From Dielma sp000508965 (lineage in GTDB: Bacteria > Bacillota_I > Bacilli_A > Erysipelotrichales > Erysipelotrichaceae), in assembly GCA_000508965.1 (NCBI GenBank), contig BAHV02000014.1, forward strand, positions 1 through 64,000: a stretch of DNA of 64,000 nt, written 5' to 3'. The notes beneath the pieces were generated by a model that saw only the letters and a program-made list of their open reading frames with translations, had not been told where the DNA came from and searched no databases. The stretch's first letter is position 1. Every line of letters begins with the position of its first letter. This document shows, piece by piece, positions 9,223 through 19,057 of the stretch. A program made the translations under genes and the position numbers.

Positions 9223-10253
9223 TATCCTATATCCTCTAGTCTTAGACCCTTCTCTGTCATTTCCTTTGCCTTTTCAATTCCGACATACCGCAAAACAAGA
9301 TGTCCTTTTTCATTCACATCCTCTGGATAACGGAACACAAAACCGTATTCAGCAATATGCTTCTTCAGCCAGGCAATCTGTTCATTTTCTTGCTTTTTAT
9401 TTTCTGCTTCAGCATCATCGGCTGTCGCTTCATTTGCGTCCTCTGTCTCGACTTCCACCTTTGCCAGCTGCAGTTCAACTGTATAGCCAAGCTGATTTTC
9501 AAAATGTCCAGGCTTAAAGATATGCTGATCAACCTCATCATAGCCATAGTGAAGCAGCGCCTGCTCATAGAGCTCAACCTGCTCCTCATAGGATACAAAA
9601 CCGCCCACCAGAATCATGTTGCCGCAAGTTTTGCCGTTCAGCTCAGTGGCTGCCGCACACAACGAGGATAACGCTGATGCGGGTTCCTTTCGCACCTGAA
9701 TTGGTTCATTTTCACTATATGCGTTGACGCTTGGAACATTCACAATATCAACCAGATCATCCGGCTGATAACGATATAGTGTTTTCCCCTCAATGATTTT
9801 AGCCGTAAGCGCGCCAGGATCAATCAACAAACCTTCATTCTCAGCATAACGATCCCCATGTTCAAAGAAATCACTCATCAGATCATAAGAATAATTTCTC
9901 ACCAAAGGTTCAAGATTATCATGATTAAACGTCACATCAAGATACTTATTGACAAAATCAACAATGGTCTGTGCATCAGCAGGTCTGGCTGCCTTGGCAA
10001 TATTATAATAAACCGTATAACGGATATTAAAATCCTGAATCCCAAAATACGGCATAAATTCCTCAGGCAGGAGCTGACGGTCAATCAGATAATTAATATC
10101 CTCACTGCTTAAATAACTAATAATCAAATCCCGATTATCATTATCAGCATATTTATATCTTGCAAGCGGATCAAAATGCTTGTTCATTATACTGTAACAG
10201 CATATGAAAAGAACAATTAAACTACCTATAAAGATAGCTCTTTTGGTTTTCAT
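9222..10253 (-). CDS. Degenerate VanY-like (M15B) protein, catalytic residues lost
   Basis: A 343-residue protein with one N-terminal membrane anchor (about 7-23), a unique middle region, and a C-terminal part (about 212-343) that follows the VanY D-alanyl-D-alanine carboxypeptidase pattern: SYEEQVELY, a PGHFENQLGYTVEL block, WLKKHIAEYGFVFRYP and RYVGIEKAKEM. The family's zinc and catalytic residues are replaced: the usual SxHxxGxAxD reads FENQLGYTVE (N253, E260), and the WHxRYVG His is V320. An acidic insert at about 266-292 splits the domain. It is therefore unlikely to be a peptidase; a binding role on peptidoglycan stems is a guess. It is coupled to murI. Confidence 0.75.
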   Translation of the reverse strand: MKTKRAIFIGSLIVLFICCYSIMNKHFDPLARYKYADNDNRDLIISYLSSEDINYLIDRQLLPEEFMPYFGIQDFNIRYTVYYNIAKAARPADAQTIVDFVNKYLDVTFNHDNLEPLVRNYSYDLMSDFFEHGDRYAENEGLLIDPGALTAKIIEGKTLYRYQPDDLVDIVNVPSVNAYSENEPIQVRKEPASALSSLCAAATELNGKTCGNMILVGGFVSYEEQVELYEQALLHYGYDEVDQHIFKPGHFENQLGYTVELQLAKVEVETEDANEATADDAEAENKKQENEQIAWLKKHIAEYGFVFRYPEDVNEKGHLVLRYVGIEKAKEMTEKGLRLEDIG

Positions 10254-10321
10254 AAAATCACCTCCACAGTATTATAGCACAACTAAAAGAAACTAAACAG
10301 AAAATCAGTCTGCCTTTGCGT

Positions 10322-10348
10322 AAATAAGGGCCTTATTGAAAAGGCCCA
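10322..10348 (-). terminator. Terminator after GerE-like gene
   Basis: Minus strand GGGCCTT, six-base loop, AAGGCCC, then TTATTTA. The U tract is weak. Confidence 0.5.
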
Positions 10349-10351
10349 TGT

Positions 10352-10585
10352 TTAACCGTCGATTTTTAATTGATTTAACCGTATCAATTCAAGCATTGCC
10401 TGAGTACGTGAAGACACATTTAACTTTAAGATCACATTGGATATGTGATTTCTTACGGTCTTATCACTGATTCCCATCAACGCGGCAATTTCCTTGGTGC
10501 TGTAGTTTTGAATCAGATAATTAAAAACTTCAGCCTCACGTTTCGTACAGACCATTTGCGTAAGTAACCCTCCTAGTTCCGACAC
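10352..10585 (-). CDS. gerE: GerE-like LuxR-type transcription regulator
   Basis: A 77-residue protein that is little more than a LuxR/GerE helix-turn-helix (CTKREAEVFNYL, then TKEIAALMGISDKTVRNH). Length and sequence follow Bacillus GerE, the last mother-cell regulator of sporulation, and the position near racE/gerM agrees. The GTG start chosen gives a GerE-like length; an internal ATG ten codons later has a stronger AGGAGGG upstream but long spacing, so the start is uncertain. It begins six bases after uvrC and probably reads from the mutS2-uvrC transcript. Direct evidence that this strain sporulates is not in the window. Confidence 0.8.
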   Translation of the reverse strand: MSELGGLLTQMVCTKREAEVFNYLIQNYSTKEIAALMGISDKTVRNHISNVILKLNVSSRTQAMLELIRLNQLKIDG

Positions 10586-10591
10586 TCTATC

Positions 10592-12373
10592 CTATGCATC
10601 AGATTCATTTTGGTCAGTGTTACTTGCATGAAGAACCTCAAAAACATTTTGAGCAACCTGCTGCGGCACTACCTCAGCAAGTTCTTCCACAGTGGCAGCT
10701 TTTAAATTCTTTAATGATTTGAAATGCTTCCAGATTTCTTTTTTCCGCACTTCACCGATGCCCTCCACATCGTCAAGCACTGATTTTGTCATCGCCTTGC
10801 TGCGCAGCTTGCGATGATAGCTGATGGCAAAACGATGGACCTCATCCTGCATCTGTGTCAGCAGAAAGAAAAGCGCACTGTCTTTTTTAATATCGATGAT
10901 ATTACCGTCACTGTCCATCAGATTGCTCGTTCGGTGGCGGTCATCCTTGACCAGGCCAGCTAAAGTGATATCGATCTCAAATTCTGAAAGGATTTCCTTA
11001 GCCGCCTCAATCTGCTGCCAGCCGCCGTCGACAATCAGCAGGTCGCTGCATGGACTTTTCTCTTTCAGAATACGGAAATAGCGGCGGTAAATAACCTCTT
11101 TCATTGAATCGAGGTCGCTGACATACGGGCCCAGACGATAGAGACGATAATCTTTCTTTGAGGGCTCGCCGTCCTTAAAGACAATAAAGCCTGAGACATT
11201 AAAAGCACCGGAGATATGTGAGTTATCGACCATCTCAATAGAAGTGATCCGTTTATGAAAGATTGAAGATAACGCATGCATTGCTTCTTCCTTCTTATTT
11301 TCTTCACGGCTTGCCAATTCAAATTTCTGATGATGCGAATCTCTGGCATTAGCGATAACCATATCCACCAGCTTCAGCTTATCGCCCTTGATCGGCTGAA
11401 CGATTTTAGTATCCAAAGCCTGTTCCAACAAAGTCACATCAAGAGCAGATGGCAGCAAAATCTCCGCCGGCAATGGGTTTTTTCCATAATACTGCATAAT
11501 AAAGGAAGTAAACATCGCCTGCGGATCATCGACGATTGGATGAATGGCCAGCGCTCTTTCAAGAATTTTACCTGAACGCAGAAAAAAGCCCTGAATACTG
11601 ATGTAGCCTTTATCAACATAATAACCGAATACATCACGGTCTTTCTTATCTTTGAACTGTACCTGCTGCTTCGCCGTCACATGTTCGATGGAACGGATCA
11701 GCTCAAGCTTTTCCTGTGCCTTCTCAAACTGCAGCGCTTCACTGGCCTCATTCATTTCCTTTTTCAGCTGGACAAGCAGATCATTGACATCGCCGCGCAG
11801 AAAACGCTTGATGCCGTTGACCATCTCTTGATAGACATGTTCATCAATCTCATTGATACAAGGTCCCAAGCATTGATGAATATGATAATAAAGACATTCT
11901 TTTTTAGGCATTTTCTTACATTTCCGCAAAGGATAAAGCTGATTCAGCAGATTAATCGTATGATAAGCCGCACCTGAATCAGGAAAAGGCCCAAAATATT
12001 CCGCTTTCTTATCAGTCGTATTGCGGACTACCTTTAATGTCGGCAGCTTTTCCTTTGACAATTTAATGTAAGGATAACTCTTATCATCCATAAACATGAT
12101 ATTAAAACGCGGCGCGTATTTCTTAATCAAGTTAAATTCAAGCAGCAGCGCTTCCTTTTCAGAACCTGTCACTATGTATTCAAAATCGACAATATTAGAT
12201 ACCAGCTTCGTTGTCTTATAGTTATGAGCACCGACAAAATAGGATTTAACCCGGTTTTTCAGTTTAATCGCTTTACCTACATAGATGACTTCACCATTGA
12301 TATCCTTCATCAAATAACAACCCGGCTCTGCCGGCAGCAGTGCGAGTTTATTTTTAATCAATTCACTGGGCAT
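10592..12373 (-). CDS. uvrC: Excinuclease ABC subunit C
   Basis: A 593-residue UvrC, which makes both incisions in nucleotide excision repair with UvrAB. It shows the N-terminal GIY-YIG nuclease (CYLMKDINGEVIYVGKA near residue 19), a Cys-rich patch (CKKMPKKECLYYHIHQC), the UVR motif, an RNase H-like nuclease domain (LLIVDGG) and a C-terminal helix-hairpin-helix (DDVEGIGEVRKK). Normal length. It starts two bases after mutS2 stops. Confidence 0.97.
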   Translation of the reverse strand: MPSELIKNKLALLPAEPGCYLMKDINGEVIYVGKAIKLKNRVKSYFVGAHNYKTTKLVSNIVDFEYIVTGSEKEALLLEFNLIKKYAPRFNIMFMDDKSYPYIKLSKEKLPTLKVVRNTTDKKAEYFGPFPDSGAAYHTINLLNQLYPLRKCKKMPKKECLYYHIHQCLGPCINEIDEHVYQEMVNGIKRFLRGDVNDLLVQLKKEMNEASEALQFEKAQEKLELIRSIEHVTAKQQVQFKDKKDRDVFGYYVDKGYISIQGFFLRSGKILERALAIHPIVDDPQAMFTSFIMQYYGKNPLPAEILLPSALDVTLLEQALDTKIVQPIKGDKLKLVDMVIANARDSHHQKFELASREENKKEEAMHALSSIFHKRITSIEMVDNSHISGAFNVSGFIVFKDGEPSKKDYRLYRLGPYVSDLDSMKEVIYRRYFRILKEKSPCSDLLIVDGGWQQIEAAKEILSEFEIDITLAGLVKDDRHRTSNLMDSDGNIIDIKKDSALFFLLTQMQDEVHRFAISYHRKLRSKAMTKSVLDDVEGIGEVRKKEIWKHFKSLKNLKAATVEELAEVVPQQVAQNVFEVLHASNTDQNESDA

Positions 12374-12375
12374 GA

Positions 12376-14691
12376 TTATTTCCCCTTGGTTTTCAGCGTT
12401 ACCACCGTAGCGCCTAAACCGCCTTCACCCTGACCGCCCATGCGAAACTCCGCCACTCTTGGGTTCTTTTTCAGATATGCATGAATCGCATTGCGCAAAG
12501 CACCGGTGCCAACGCCATGGACAAGACGAACATTAGATACATTCGCTAACACAGCATTATCCAGATATTTATCAATTACCGCCAATGCCTCATCGACATA
12601 CAGCCCAATCACATTGCATTCAAGTGAAATCGATGAACGCAGTGATTTCGCATAAGATGACTTCGGCTTTTTCACCTTTTGTTTTTTTGCTGGCAATAGT
12701 TCCTCCGGCTTCAGCTTCATTTTCAGTCCATTTGCCAACACATGAATGTATTTGCCGCTGACCTCCTGAACTTCACCATAATAATTATATTTTTTGATCT
12801 GTACATAATCACCGACCGCATAGACATGATTTTCATCCTCTACTATCGGTTCGCTTTCAGTAACCACGCTGTCAAGTTTTTTACGGATCGCCAATAATTC
12901 ATGCGGTTTCGCCTCTTTACTGTCCTTCAGCTGCTGAATGATAGCTTCACTTTCCTCACGTGCTTCTTCCACAAGGAAGAAAGCTTTCTCTTTCGCTTCT
13001 TCAATAATCTTCTCACGCTCAGCATCAAACTTTTCCTTTGCTTTCTCAAAGGCTTCTTTTTCAGCACGCAGCGTTTTCAGTTCCTCTTCAAGATGACTCT
13101 GAATCGACATATTCTGCTGAATCGTATCCTCCAACCGTTCCACACTGCGCTCCTGTTCAGTTTTGCTTGCTTCCTTGATCTGAGCGGCTTGTGTCAGAAT
13201 TTTATTGTTTAAGCCAAAACGGCGGGCAATTTCAAAAGCATTTGACTTCCCGCTCAAACCCTCGATATAACGATAGGTTGGCTGCATCTTTTCCATATCA
13301 AACTCAACACTGGATAAAAGTACTTCATCCCAGCGGGCACCATAAGCCTTTAATTGCGAATAGTGGGTCGTAGCAACCACCATGGCATTTTTGGTACGCA
13401 GATAATCAAGAACTGCGATGGCCAATGCTTCCCCTTCCTTCGGGTCCGTGCCGGAGCCCAGCTCATCAAGCAGGATCAGCGAGCGATCCGTCGCATGGTC
13501 ACAGATGGCAGCCAGTTTCGATAAATGCGCCGAAAAAGTGGATAAAGACTGTTCAATTGACTGTTCATCGCCAATATCTACGAAAATACCATCATATAGC
13601 GGCATAACTGCTTCCTCGCAGGGGATTGGAAAACCACACATACTCATCAGCACAAATAAGCCTAATGTCTTTAAGGTTACTGTTTTACCGCCGGTATTGG
13701 AACCAGTAATCAATAGGATTCGTTTGGGCAATGCAATTTCATATGTATTTGCAATGACTTTTTTAGGATCAATCAAAGGATGCCGCGCTTTTTTCAGATA
13801 AAGACGCTGTGCTTTATCATCAACTTCAGCAACACAGGAATCATTCTCCTTCGCCCAGCGGGCTTTCGCAAAAATAGCATCCAATAAGCCAAAGGTCTCA
13901 CAATTACTAATCAGCGCATCACTTTCCTTTTTTACAAGTGAAGAAAGCTGCTGCAAGATACGTTCAATCTCTTCCTGTTCAGCACTGCGTGCACTCTGCA
14001 GCTTGTTGTTTGCATGAATCAGACTTTCCGGTTCAATATAAGCGGTCTGACCGGAAGCACTCTCACCGTGAATAAAACCCTTGACGGAATTCTTTTCACT
14101 GATTTTCACTAAGACGCAGATGCGGTCATTGCGCGTCGTGGTAATCGTATCCATCAATTTAGCGCTATTGTTTTGAATAAAGCTCTGTACCGCCGTATTG
14201 ACATCTGCTTCGCATGCTTTAATTGTTTTACGTATTGACTTCAGCTGAGCGCTTGCACTGTCCATGACCTCATAGTTCACAGAAATACATTTTTCAATAG
14301 CCTCTGCCATTGCTAAAGGCAGATTTAAGGCATCACTCAATTCCAATAATGCCTCAACCTCCTGATCAAAATTCTTCATATAATTTTGCGCCGCCTGCGC
14401 GCAGCGTACTTGATCCGCACACTGACGCAGCTGCTGTGCAGATAAGGTCAATCCTTTTTTAGCGCCATTCAGTGCCTCTCGCAGATCATGGACACCGCCT
14501 AATGGCATCGTACCGTATTGGATCGTACAGCGAATCGCTTCCCGGCTGCGTTTTAGCTCACGCTTGACATGCAGGCTGTCGAAATACGGCTTTGCGTTCA
14601 TGATTTCATGGACACCTAATGAAAACGCGCAATAACGGGAAATCTCCCGTTTGATATGTTCAAGCTCTAACGCTTCATAACTCTCTTTCAT
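12376..14691 (-). CDS. mutS2: MutS2 ATPase
   Basis: A 771-residue MutS2, a MutS relative without the mismatch-reading domains, implicated in resolving recombination intermediates and collided ribosomes. Walker A is GSNTGGKT, Walker B LILLDELGSGTD, followed by a long coiled coil and a C-terminal Smr domain (VHGVGTGALR). The usual LDLRG start of the Smr domain reads LECNVIG, a variant that may affect nuclease activity. It lies between cvpA and uvrC, as in Bacillus (where polX is also present). Confidence 0.96.
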   Translation of the reverse strand: MKESYEALELEHIKREISRYCAFSLGVHEIMNAKPYFDSLHVKRELKRSREAIRCTIQYGTMPLGGVHDLREALNGAKKGLTLSAQQLRQCADQVRCAQAAQNYMKNFDQEVEALLELSDALNLPLAMAEAIEKCISVNYEVMDSASAQLKSIRKTIKACEADVNTAVQSFIQNNSAKLMDTITTTRNDRICVLVKISEKNSVKGFIHGESASGQTAYIEPESLIHANNKLQSARSAEQEEIERILQQLSSLVKKESDALISNCETFGLLDAIFAKARWAKENDSCVAEVDDKAQRLYLKKARHPLIDPKKVIANTYEIALPKRILLITGSNTGGKTVTLKTLGLFVLMSMCGFPIPCEEAVMPLYDGIFVDIGDEQSIEQSLSTFSAHLSKLAAICDHATDRSLILLDELGSGTDPKEGEALAIAVLDYLRTKNAMVVATTHYSQLKAYGARWDEVLLSSVEFDMEKMQPTYRYIEGLSGKSNAFEIARRFGLNNKILTQAAQIKEASKTEQERSVERLEDTIQQNMSIQSHLEEELKTLRAEKEAFEKAKEKFDAEREKIIEEAKEKAFFLVEEAREESEAIIQQLKDSKEAKPHELLAIRKKLDSVVTESEPIVEDENHVYAVGDYVQIKKYNYYGEVQEVSGKYIHVLANGLKMKLKPEELLPAKKQKVKKPKSSYAKSLRSSISLECNVIGLYVDEALAVIDKYLDNAVLANVSNVRLVHGVGTGALRNAIHAYLKKNPRVAEFRMGGQGEGGLGATVVTLKTKGK

Positions 14692-14699
14692 AATTCCTC

Positions 14700-15362
14700 C
14701 TAATTCACTGCTGATAAAATAAATTCAGCAAGATCACTATCACTGATGCCTTTCGCCGACAGCCAGGCTTTAAATTCCTGAAGCGATTTAGTATCAGCAT
14801 TTTCTCCCTTTTCAATCATTTGATAATCATTCAGCACATCCCCAGCCAATGTAACAAGCTCATCATTTAATGGCTTCGCATAGCGAATCAAAGACGCAGA
14901 AATAAATTCACGGCTGTTGCTGACTAAGGGAGTATTTAAAACAAAGTAAACAATCAAAACCACCAGCATTCCCTGCGCGATACCAAACACCATGCCCAAC
15001 ATCGCATTGATCGTTGAAATCACCGGCAGCTTCTGAAACAGCTTGCTTAATGGCCGCAAGATCAAAAGAAAAAGCATAAAAACAGCGGTCAATAAGACAA
15101 AAATCAGCGCTCGATTGGCATAACCATAGAAAAAAGCTGCCAGATTGGTTTGAGCGAACGGCGCCAGTTCCTTTGGGAAAATTGCAAACACATCGGCGAT
15201 TGCCGGGGTAATCTGCCAACAGATAAAGAGCACCAAAAAGAAAGAAAGACAGCTCAGTACCTTATAAAAAAAACCTTTTCGATATCCATCTATGATCAGT
15301 ATTCCCAAAACTACGATCAGTATCAAATCAAAAAATATTGCATATTGACTATTTATAATCAT
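14700..15362 (-). CDS. CvpA-family membrane protein
   Basis: A 220-residue integral membrane protein with four predicted segments, the first carrying the family pattern IDGYRKGFFYKV. Bacillus YshB has the same position between zapA/rnhC and polX/mutS2. The family is linked to colicin V production and envelope homeostasis, with no settled biochemistry. It is the first gene of the cvpA-mutS2-uvrC-gerE run and is divergent from rnhC. Confidence 0.88.
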   Translation of the reverse strand: MIINSQYAIFFDLILIVVLGILIIDGYRKGFFYKVLSCLSFFLVLFICWQITPAIADVFAIFPKELAPFAQTNLAAFFYGYANRALIFVLLTAVFMLFLLILRPLSKLFQKLPVISTINAMLGMVFGIAQGMLVVLIVYFVLNTPLVSNSREFISASLIRYAKPLNDELVTLAGDVLNDYQMIEKGENADTKSLQEFKAWLSAKGISDSDLAEFILSAVN

Positions 15363-15444
15363 TCCTTCACCTGCTTACCCTATAATAATAATGCATCTGT
15401 CTTTTTAATGCAAACAATGTTAAAATGAAGAACGAGGTGAATTT

Positions 15445-16326
15445 ATGAATACCGTTACTTTAACTTTAAATCAAAAACAGATCGACACACTGTTTGAAAC
15501 ATATCAAAGCAAGGCTGTAAAAACACCGGCCTATGCTCAATATCAGCTTAAGCTCGATGGCTGTACCATTACCGCCTATGATTCAAAAAAGGTTGTATTC
15601 CAAGGCCGGGACGCTGAAGAAATGGCCGCCCTATTTGAGCCTAAAACACTTACTCAGACCACTCTTCAAACTACTGCTAAGCCTGCAGGTTATCCACAGG
15701 CTGGCAGCGATGAAGTCGGTACCGGTGAATATTTTGGCCCGGTCTGTGTCTGCGCCGCCTATGTTGATGCAAATCACGCTTCGCTCATGCAATCATTAGG
15801 CATTCAAGACAGCAAGCAGCTAAGTGATGAACAGATTTTAAAAATTGCTCCCAAGCTGATGGCCGAAATTCCCTATTCATTATTAATTCTTGATAATTAC
15901 AAATACAATCAAATACATCAGACACAAAATTTAAACTGCATCAAAGCAAAGCTGCACAATCAGGCTTATCTGCATCTGCGAAAGAAGCTTGGTCAGCTCC
16001 CCGCTTTATCGGTGATTGACCAATTTACCCCGGAAGCCAGCTATTACCGTTATTTAAAAAATGAACGTGAAATTGTGCGCGGCATCACTTTTGAAACCAA
16101 GGCGGAAAATAAATATCCGGCAGTTGCCTGCGGCTCCATAATTGCCCGCTTCGCATTTTTAAAGGCGATGGATACTCTCAGTGAGCATTATTCCTTCAAG
16201 CTGCCGAAAGGTGCCGGACCTGCCACTGAACCGCTGATACAGCAGTTTTATGAAATGCATGGCGAGCAAGGTTTGATGAATGCAGCTAAACTTCACTTTA
16301 AGAATACCGATAAAATCAAACGTTAG
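15445..16326 (+). CDS. rnhC: Ribonuclease HIII
   Basis: A 293-residue RNase HIII, which removes RNA from RNA-DNA hybrids. The N-terminal TBP-like substrate domain (about 1-75) is followed by the catalytic domain with the acidic site in GSDEVGTGEYFG and the later ILDNYKYNQ and SVIDQF segments. GAGGTG seven bases upstream supports the start. This is the only early gene on the plus strand and is divergent from cvpA, an arrangement close to the Bacillus rnhC-zapA-cvpA order. Confidence 0.96.
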   Translation: MNTVTLTLNQKQIDTLFETYQSKAVKTPAYAQYQLKLDGCTITAYDSKKVVFQGRDAEEMAALFEPKTLTQTTLQTTAKPAGYPQAGSDEVGTGEYFGPVCVCAAYVDANHASLMQSLGIQDSKQLSDEQILKIAPKLMAEIPYSLLILDNYKYNQIHQTQNLNCIKAKLHNQAYLHLRKKLGQLPALSVIDQFTPEASYYRYLKNEREIVRGITFETKAENKYPAVACGSIIARFAFLKAMDTLSEHYSFKLPKGAGPATEPLIQQFYEMHGEQGLMNAAKLHFKNTDKIKR

Positions 16327-16355
16327 AAAAGCAGGCCGAAACCTGCTTTTTTTAG
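16325..16355. terminator. Bidirectional terminator rnhC/comEB
   Basis: AAAAGCAGG, six-base loop, CCTGCTTTTTTT between two convergent genes; it can act on both strands. Confidence 0.85.
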
Positions 16356-16837
16356 TCATGATGAATAATTTCAACGTTCAGCCGCACATCGTGATCAAGC
16401 TGTTTCAATTCGACACCCGCCGATAAAAACATCCGCTTACTCGCTTTAACCGCATCAGTATCCGCATATTTATCACACTCGTACACGACTCGTTTAATAC
16501 CGCTTTGAATAATTGCTTTCGCACATTCGTTGCAAGGGAAGAGTGAGACATAGATCGTACAGCCGCGGCACAGCTGATTGCTGTTGAGAATCGCATTCAG
16601 TTCCGCATGAACAACATAAGGATACTTCGTATCACCAAAATCACCTTCACGCTCCCATGGATAAACATCATCATCACAGCCGCTTGGAAAGCCATTGTAG
16701 CCGATGCCAACGACCCGATGCTCTTCAGAAACGATAGCAGCTCCTACTTGTGTGGAAGGATCTTTTGATCGTTTAGCGGAGAGATGAGCCAATCCCATAA
16801 AATAGTCATCCCAAGATAAAACATCAGTTCTTTTCAT
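16352..16837 (-). CDS. comEB: ComEB-type dCMP deaminase
   Basis: A 161-residue zinc deaminase that converts dCMP to dUMP. The zinc site is clear: HAELNAI and PCNECAKAI. In this window a predicted dUTPase lies two operons away, so both routes to dUMP are represented. The start overlaps the rhomboid gene by 14 bases, making it the last gene of lspA-rluD-gluP-comEB. The name comes from the Bacillus competence operon, but no other competence gene is near. Confidence 0.93.
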   Translation of the reverse strand: MKRTDVLSWDDYFMGLAHLSAKRSKDPSTQVGAAIVSEEHRVVGIGYNGFPSGCDDDVYPWEREGDFGDTKYPYVVHAELNAILNSNQLCRGCTIYVSLFPCNECAKAIIQSGIKRVVYECDKYADTDAVKASKRMFLSAGVELKQLDHDVRLNVEIIHHD

Positions 16838-18140
16838 GTTTAGCCTCCTGAAGCTGCTTCAATGCAGCATTTAAGCTTAGTTCATAAGCTGATTCATTCT
16901 GACTTTCAGCCGTTTTAATAAAATTGTGTTTCAGCATCTCGGCATAACCATCCAGATTTAGTTCCTGAGCCGTAGTAATTAAAATCGCATCCGTCATCGG
17001 ATAAAACGGATCAATCCGCTGAACTCTCGGCACTAACAGGCAGAGGCCAATAATCAGCAGAATAAAAGCATTGCGCGTATGCATGCGCACGGTTTTCCAG
17101 CGCTTAACATCAATCATGATAAAGGCCAGAATACCGCCGATGATAAAACCGCCAAGATGCGCCATTAAGGAAATATTCGGCAGCAATGAGATAAATACAT
17201 TCATCATGATCGTTGAGGTTAAATTCACCCGCACCATACGATTCTTGATTGAACCATCAGCGCAAAGCGATACGATATAAGCAGCCAACAAACCAAACAA
17301 ACCGCCGCTGATGCCTAGTCCGGCAATATTGGCATCACCAATAAAGACAAATAAATTGCCCGCGACAATTGATGCCAAAAGAATTAATAGAAACTGTTTC
17401 TTCGTATAACGTTTTTCGCAATAGAAGCCCAAATTAAACAAAGCCATCATATTCATTAATAAATGAAAAATATCCGCATGAACAAATCCGGCACTCAGCA
17501 GCCGCCAATATTCAAAATTGGAAACGACGGACATCTTATAATAAGCGCCAAGGAAAATCGCAGCACTAGTTAGTTCCCCATTCATCAAGGATAACAGATT
17601 CACTAAAATAAATACGGCCACACAGATACCGATAAATACCATGGTCAGCTTCGGCAAGTCCTTCACCGGAATCTTACGCCGCTGGCGGGCTTCATTCATC
17701 GCTTTCTTCTCAAGCCTTTTCGTACATTTCAAGAATTCTTCCTGATTATTTTCTACCTTATGACAAACAGCCTCAATACCCGGAAAGGCCTTAATCAGCA
17801 GTTCATCGATCATTTGATTAGGTAACACGACATATTGCTTCGCAAATTCATTTTCAGCAGCCGCTGATAATTCATTGGTATTTAAAATCAAAAGCGGCCC
17901 CTGTGCACCAACTGCACTTAAGATAACCTGATGAACACTTTTCAGATAGGTATCCTGAGAATACAATTCAGTGCTGACATCACCGCATAGACGAATCACT
18001 GGATATTCCTTATTCAGCGGATTTGCAAGCCAAAAATCATTAGACTGATTTTGTCTGAGGGTGACAATCTGATAATTATAGTGAGTGACTAAAAAAGTCA
18101 GCAGCTGCATGCAAGTAACGTCACTGTCACGATATTGCAT
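16824..18140 (-). CDS. Rhomboid-family intramembrane protease
   Basis: A 438-residue protein with an N-terminal soluble region (about 1-170) and a C-terminal rhomboid domain of six or seven membrane segments. The Ser-His dyad is visible in GLGISGGLFG and MAHLGGF. Size and layout are like Bacillus GluP/YqgP. The N-terminal half is not similar to any domain I can name. It overlaps rluD by one base and comEB by 14, so it is embedded in the operon. Confidence 0.9.
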   Translation of the reverse strand: MQYRDSDVTCMQLLTFLVTHYNYQIVTLRQNQSNDFWLANPLNKEYPVIRLCGDVSTELYSQDTYLKSVHQVILSAVGAQGPLLILNTNELSAAAENEFAKQYVVLPNQMIDELLIKAFPGIEAVCHKVENNQEEFLKCTKRLEKKAMNEARQRRKIPVKDLPKLTMVFIGICVAVFILVNLLSLMNGELTSAAIFLGAYYKMSVVSNFEYWRLLSAGFVHADIFHLLMNMMALFNLGFYCEKRYTKKQFLLILLASIVAGNLFVFIGDANIAGLGISGGLFGLLAAYIVSLCADGSIKNRMVRVNLTSTIMMNVFISLLPNISLMAHLGGFIIGGILAFIMIDVKRWKTVRMHTRNAFILLIIGLCLLVPRVQRIDPFYPMTDAILITTAQELNLDGYAEMLKHNFIKTAESQNESAYELSLNAALKQLQEAKHEKN

Positions 18141-19057
18141 TACATCTCCTCCTTTCGAATAGCATCTAAAATATTCTGAAAATTCTGCGGCAGCGGTGCA
18201 TGAACCGTCACACTCTCACCGGTCGACGGGTGAACAAACGTAAGCGTATGCGCATGAAGCAGCTGACCGCCGCAATCCATAGTTTTTCGATATGAATACT
18301 TCTGATCGCCCACCACCGGATGCTTGATGTATTGCATATGGACACGAATCTGATGAGTGCGTCCCGTTTCCAGACGGCATTCCACCAGCGTATAGTTTTT
18401 AAACCGTTCAACGACCTTAAAATGCGTCACGGCATGTTTTGAATTGACAGCGGTAACCGCCATCTTCTGACGATCCTTAACATCCCGGCCGATTGGTGCA
18501 TCAATGGTCCCGTAATCATGCTCCATAACCCCATGCACCAACGCGTAATAAAGACGATTTACCGTTTTATCTTTCAGCTGATCAGCAAGTGAAAGATGGG
18601 CTTTATCATTTTTTGCGGCAATTAAAAGTCCTGTTGTATCCTTATCGATGCGATGCACGATTCCCGGCCGCAAAACGCCGTTGATTCCAGAAAGATCAGT
18701 GCAATGATAAAGCAGGCCGTTGACCAAAGTACCATGCTGATTGCCAGCCGATGGATGAACCACCATTCCCCGCGGCTTATTGATCACAATAACATCGCTG
18801 TCTTCATAAACAATATCCAGATTCAGATTTTCCGCCGGTGCGTCTAATTCTGCATCATCGATAAAATCCAACTCAATAAAATCATCAAGCTTTACCTTAT
18901 AGTTATTTTTAACCGGTTTGCCATTGACAAGCAAAGATCCCTCATCAATCAGTGTCTGAAGACGGCTGCGCGTCAGTTCTGCCTCATATTTCGCGGCAAC
19001 CTTATCAATACGCTCATTCATGTCTTCAGCCGTTACACGCCATTCGCTATGTTTCAT
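18140..19057 (-). CDS. rluD: RluD-type pseudouridine synthase
   Basis: A 305-residue RNA pseudouridine synthase with an N-terminal S4 RNA-binding domain (about 12-75) and the catalytic Asp in HRIDKDTTGLL. Family members modify helix 69 of 23S rRNA. The start overlaps the lspA stop in an ATGA. lspA followed by rluD is a widely conserved pair in Firmicutes. Confidence 0.95.
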   Translation of the reverse strand: MKHSEWRVTAEDMNERIDKVAAKYEAELTRSRLQTLIDEGSLLVNGKPVKNNYKVKLDDFIELDFIDDAELDAPAENLNLDIVYEDSDVIVINKPRGMVVHPSAGNQHGTLVNGLLYHCTDLSGINGVLRPGIVHRIDKDTTGLLIAAKNDKAHLSLADQLKDKTVNRLYYALVHGVMEHDYGTIDAPIGRDVKDRQKMAVTAVNSKHAVTHFKVVERFKNYTLVECRLETGRTHQIRVHMQYIKHPVVGDQKYSYRKTMDCGGQLLHAHTLTFVHPSTGESVTVHAPLPQNFQNILDAIRKEEM

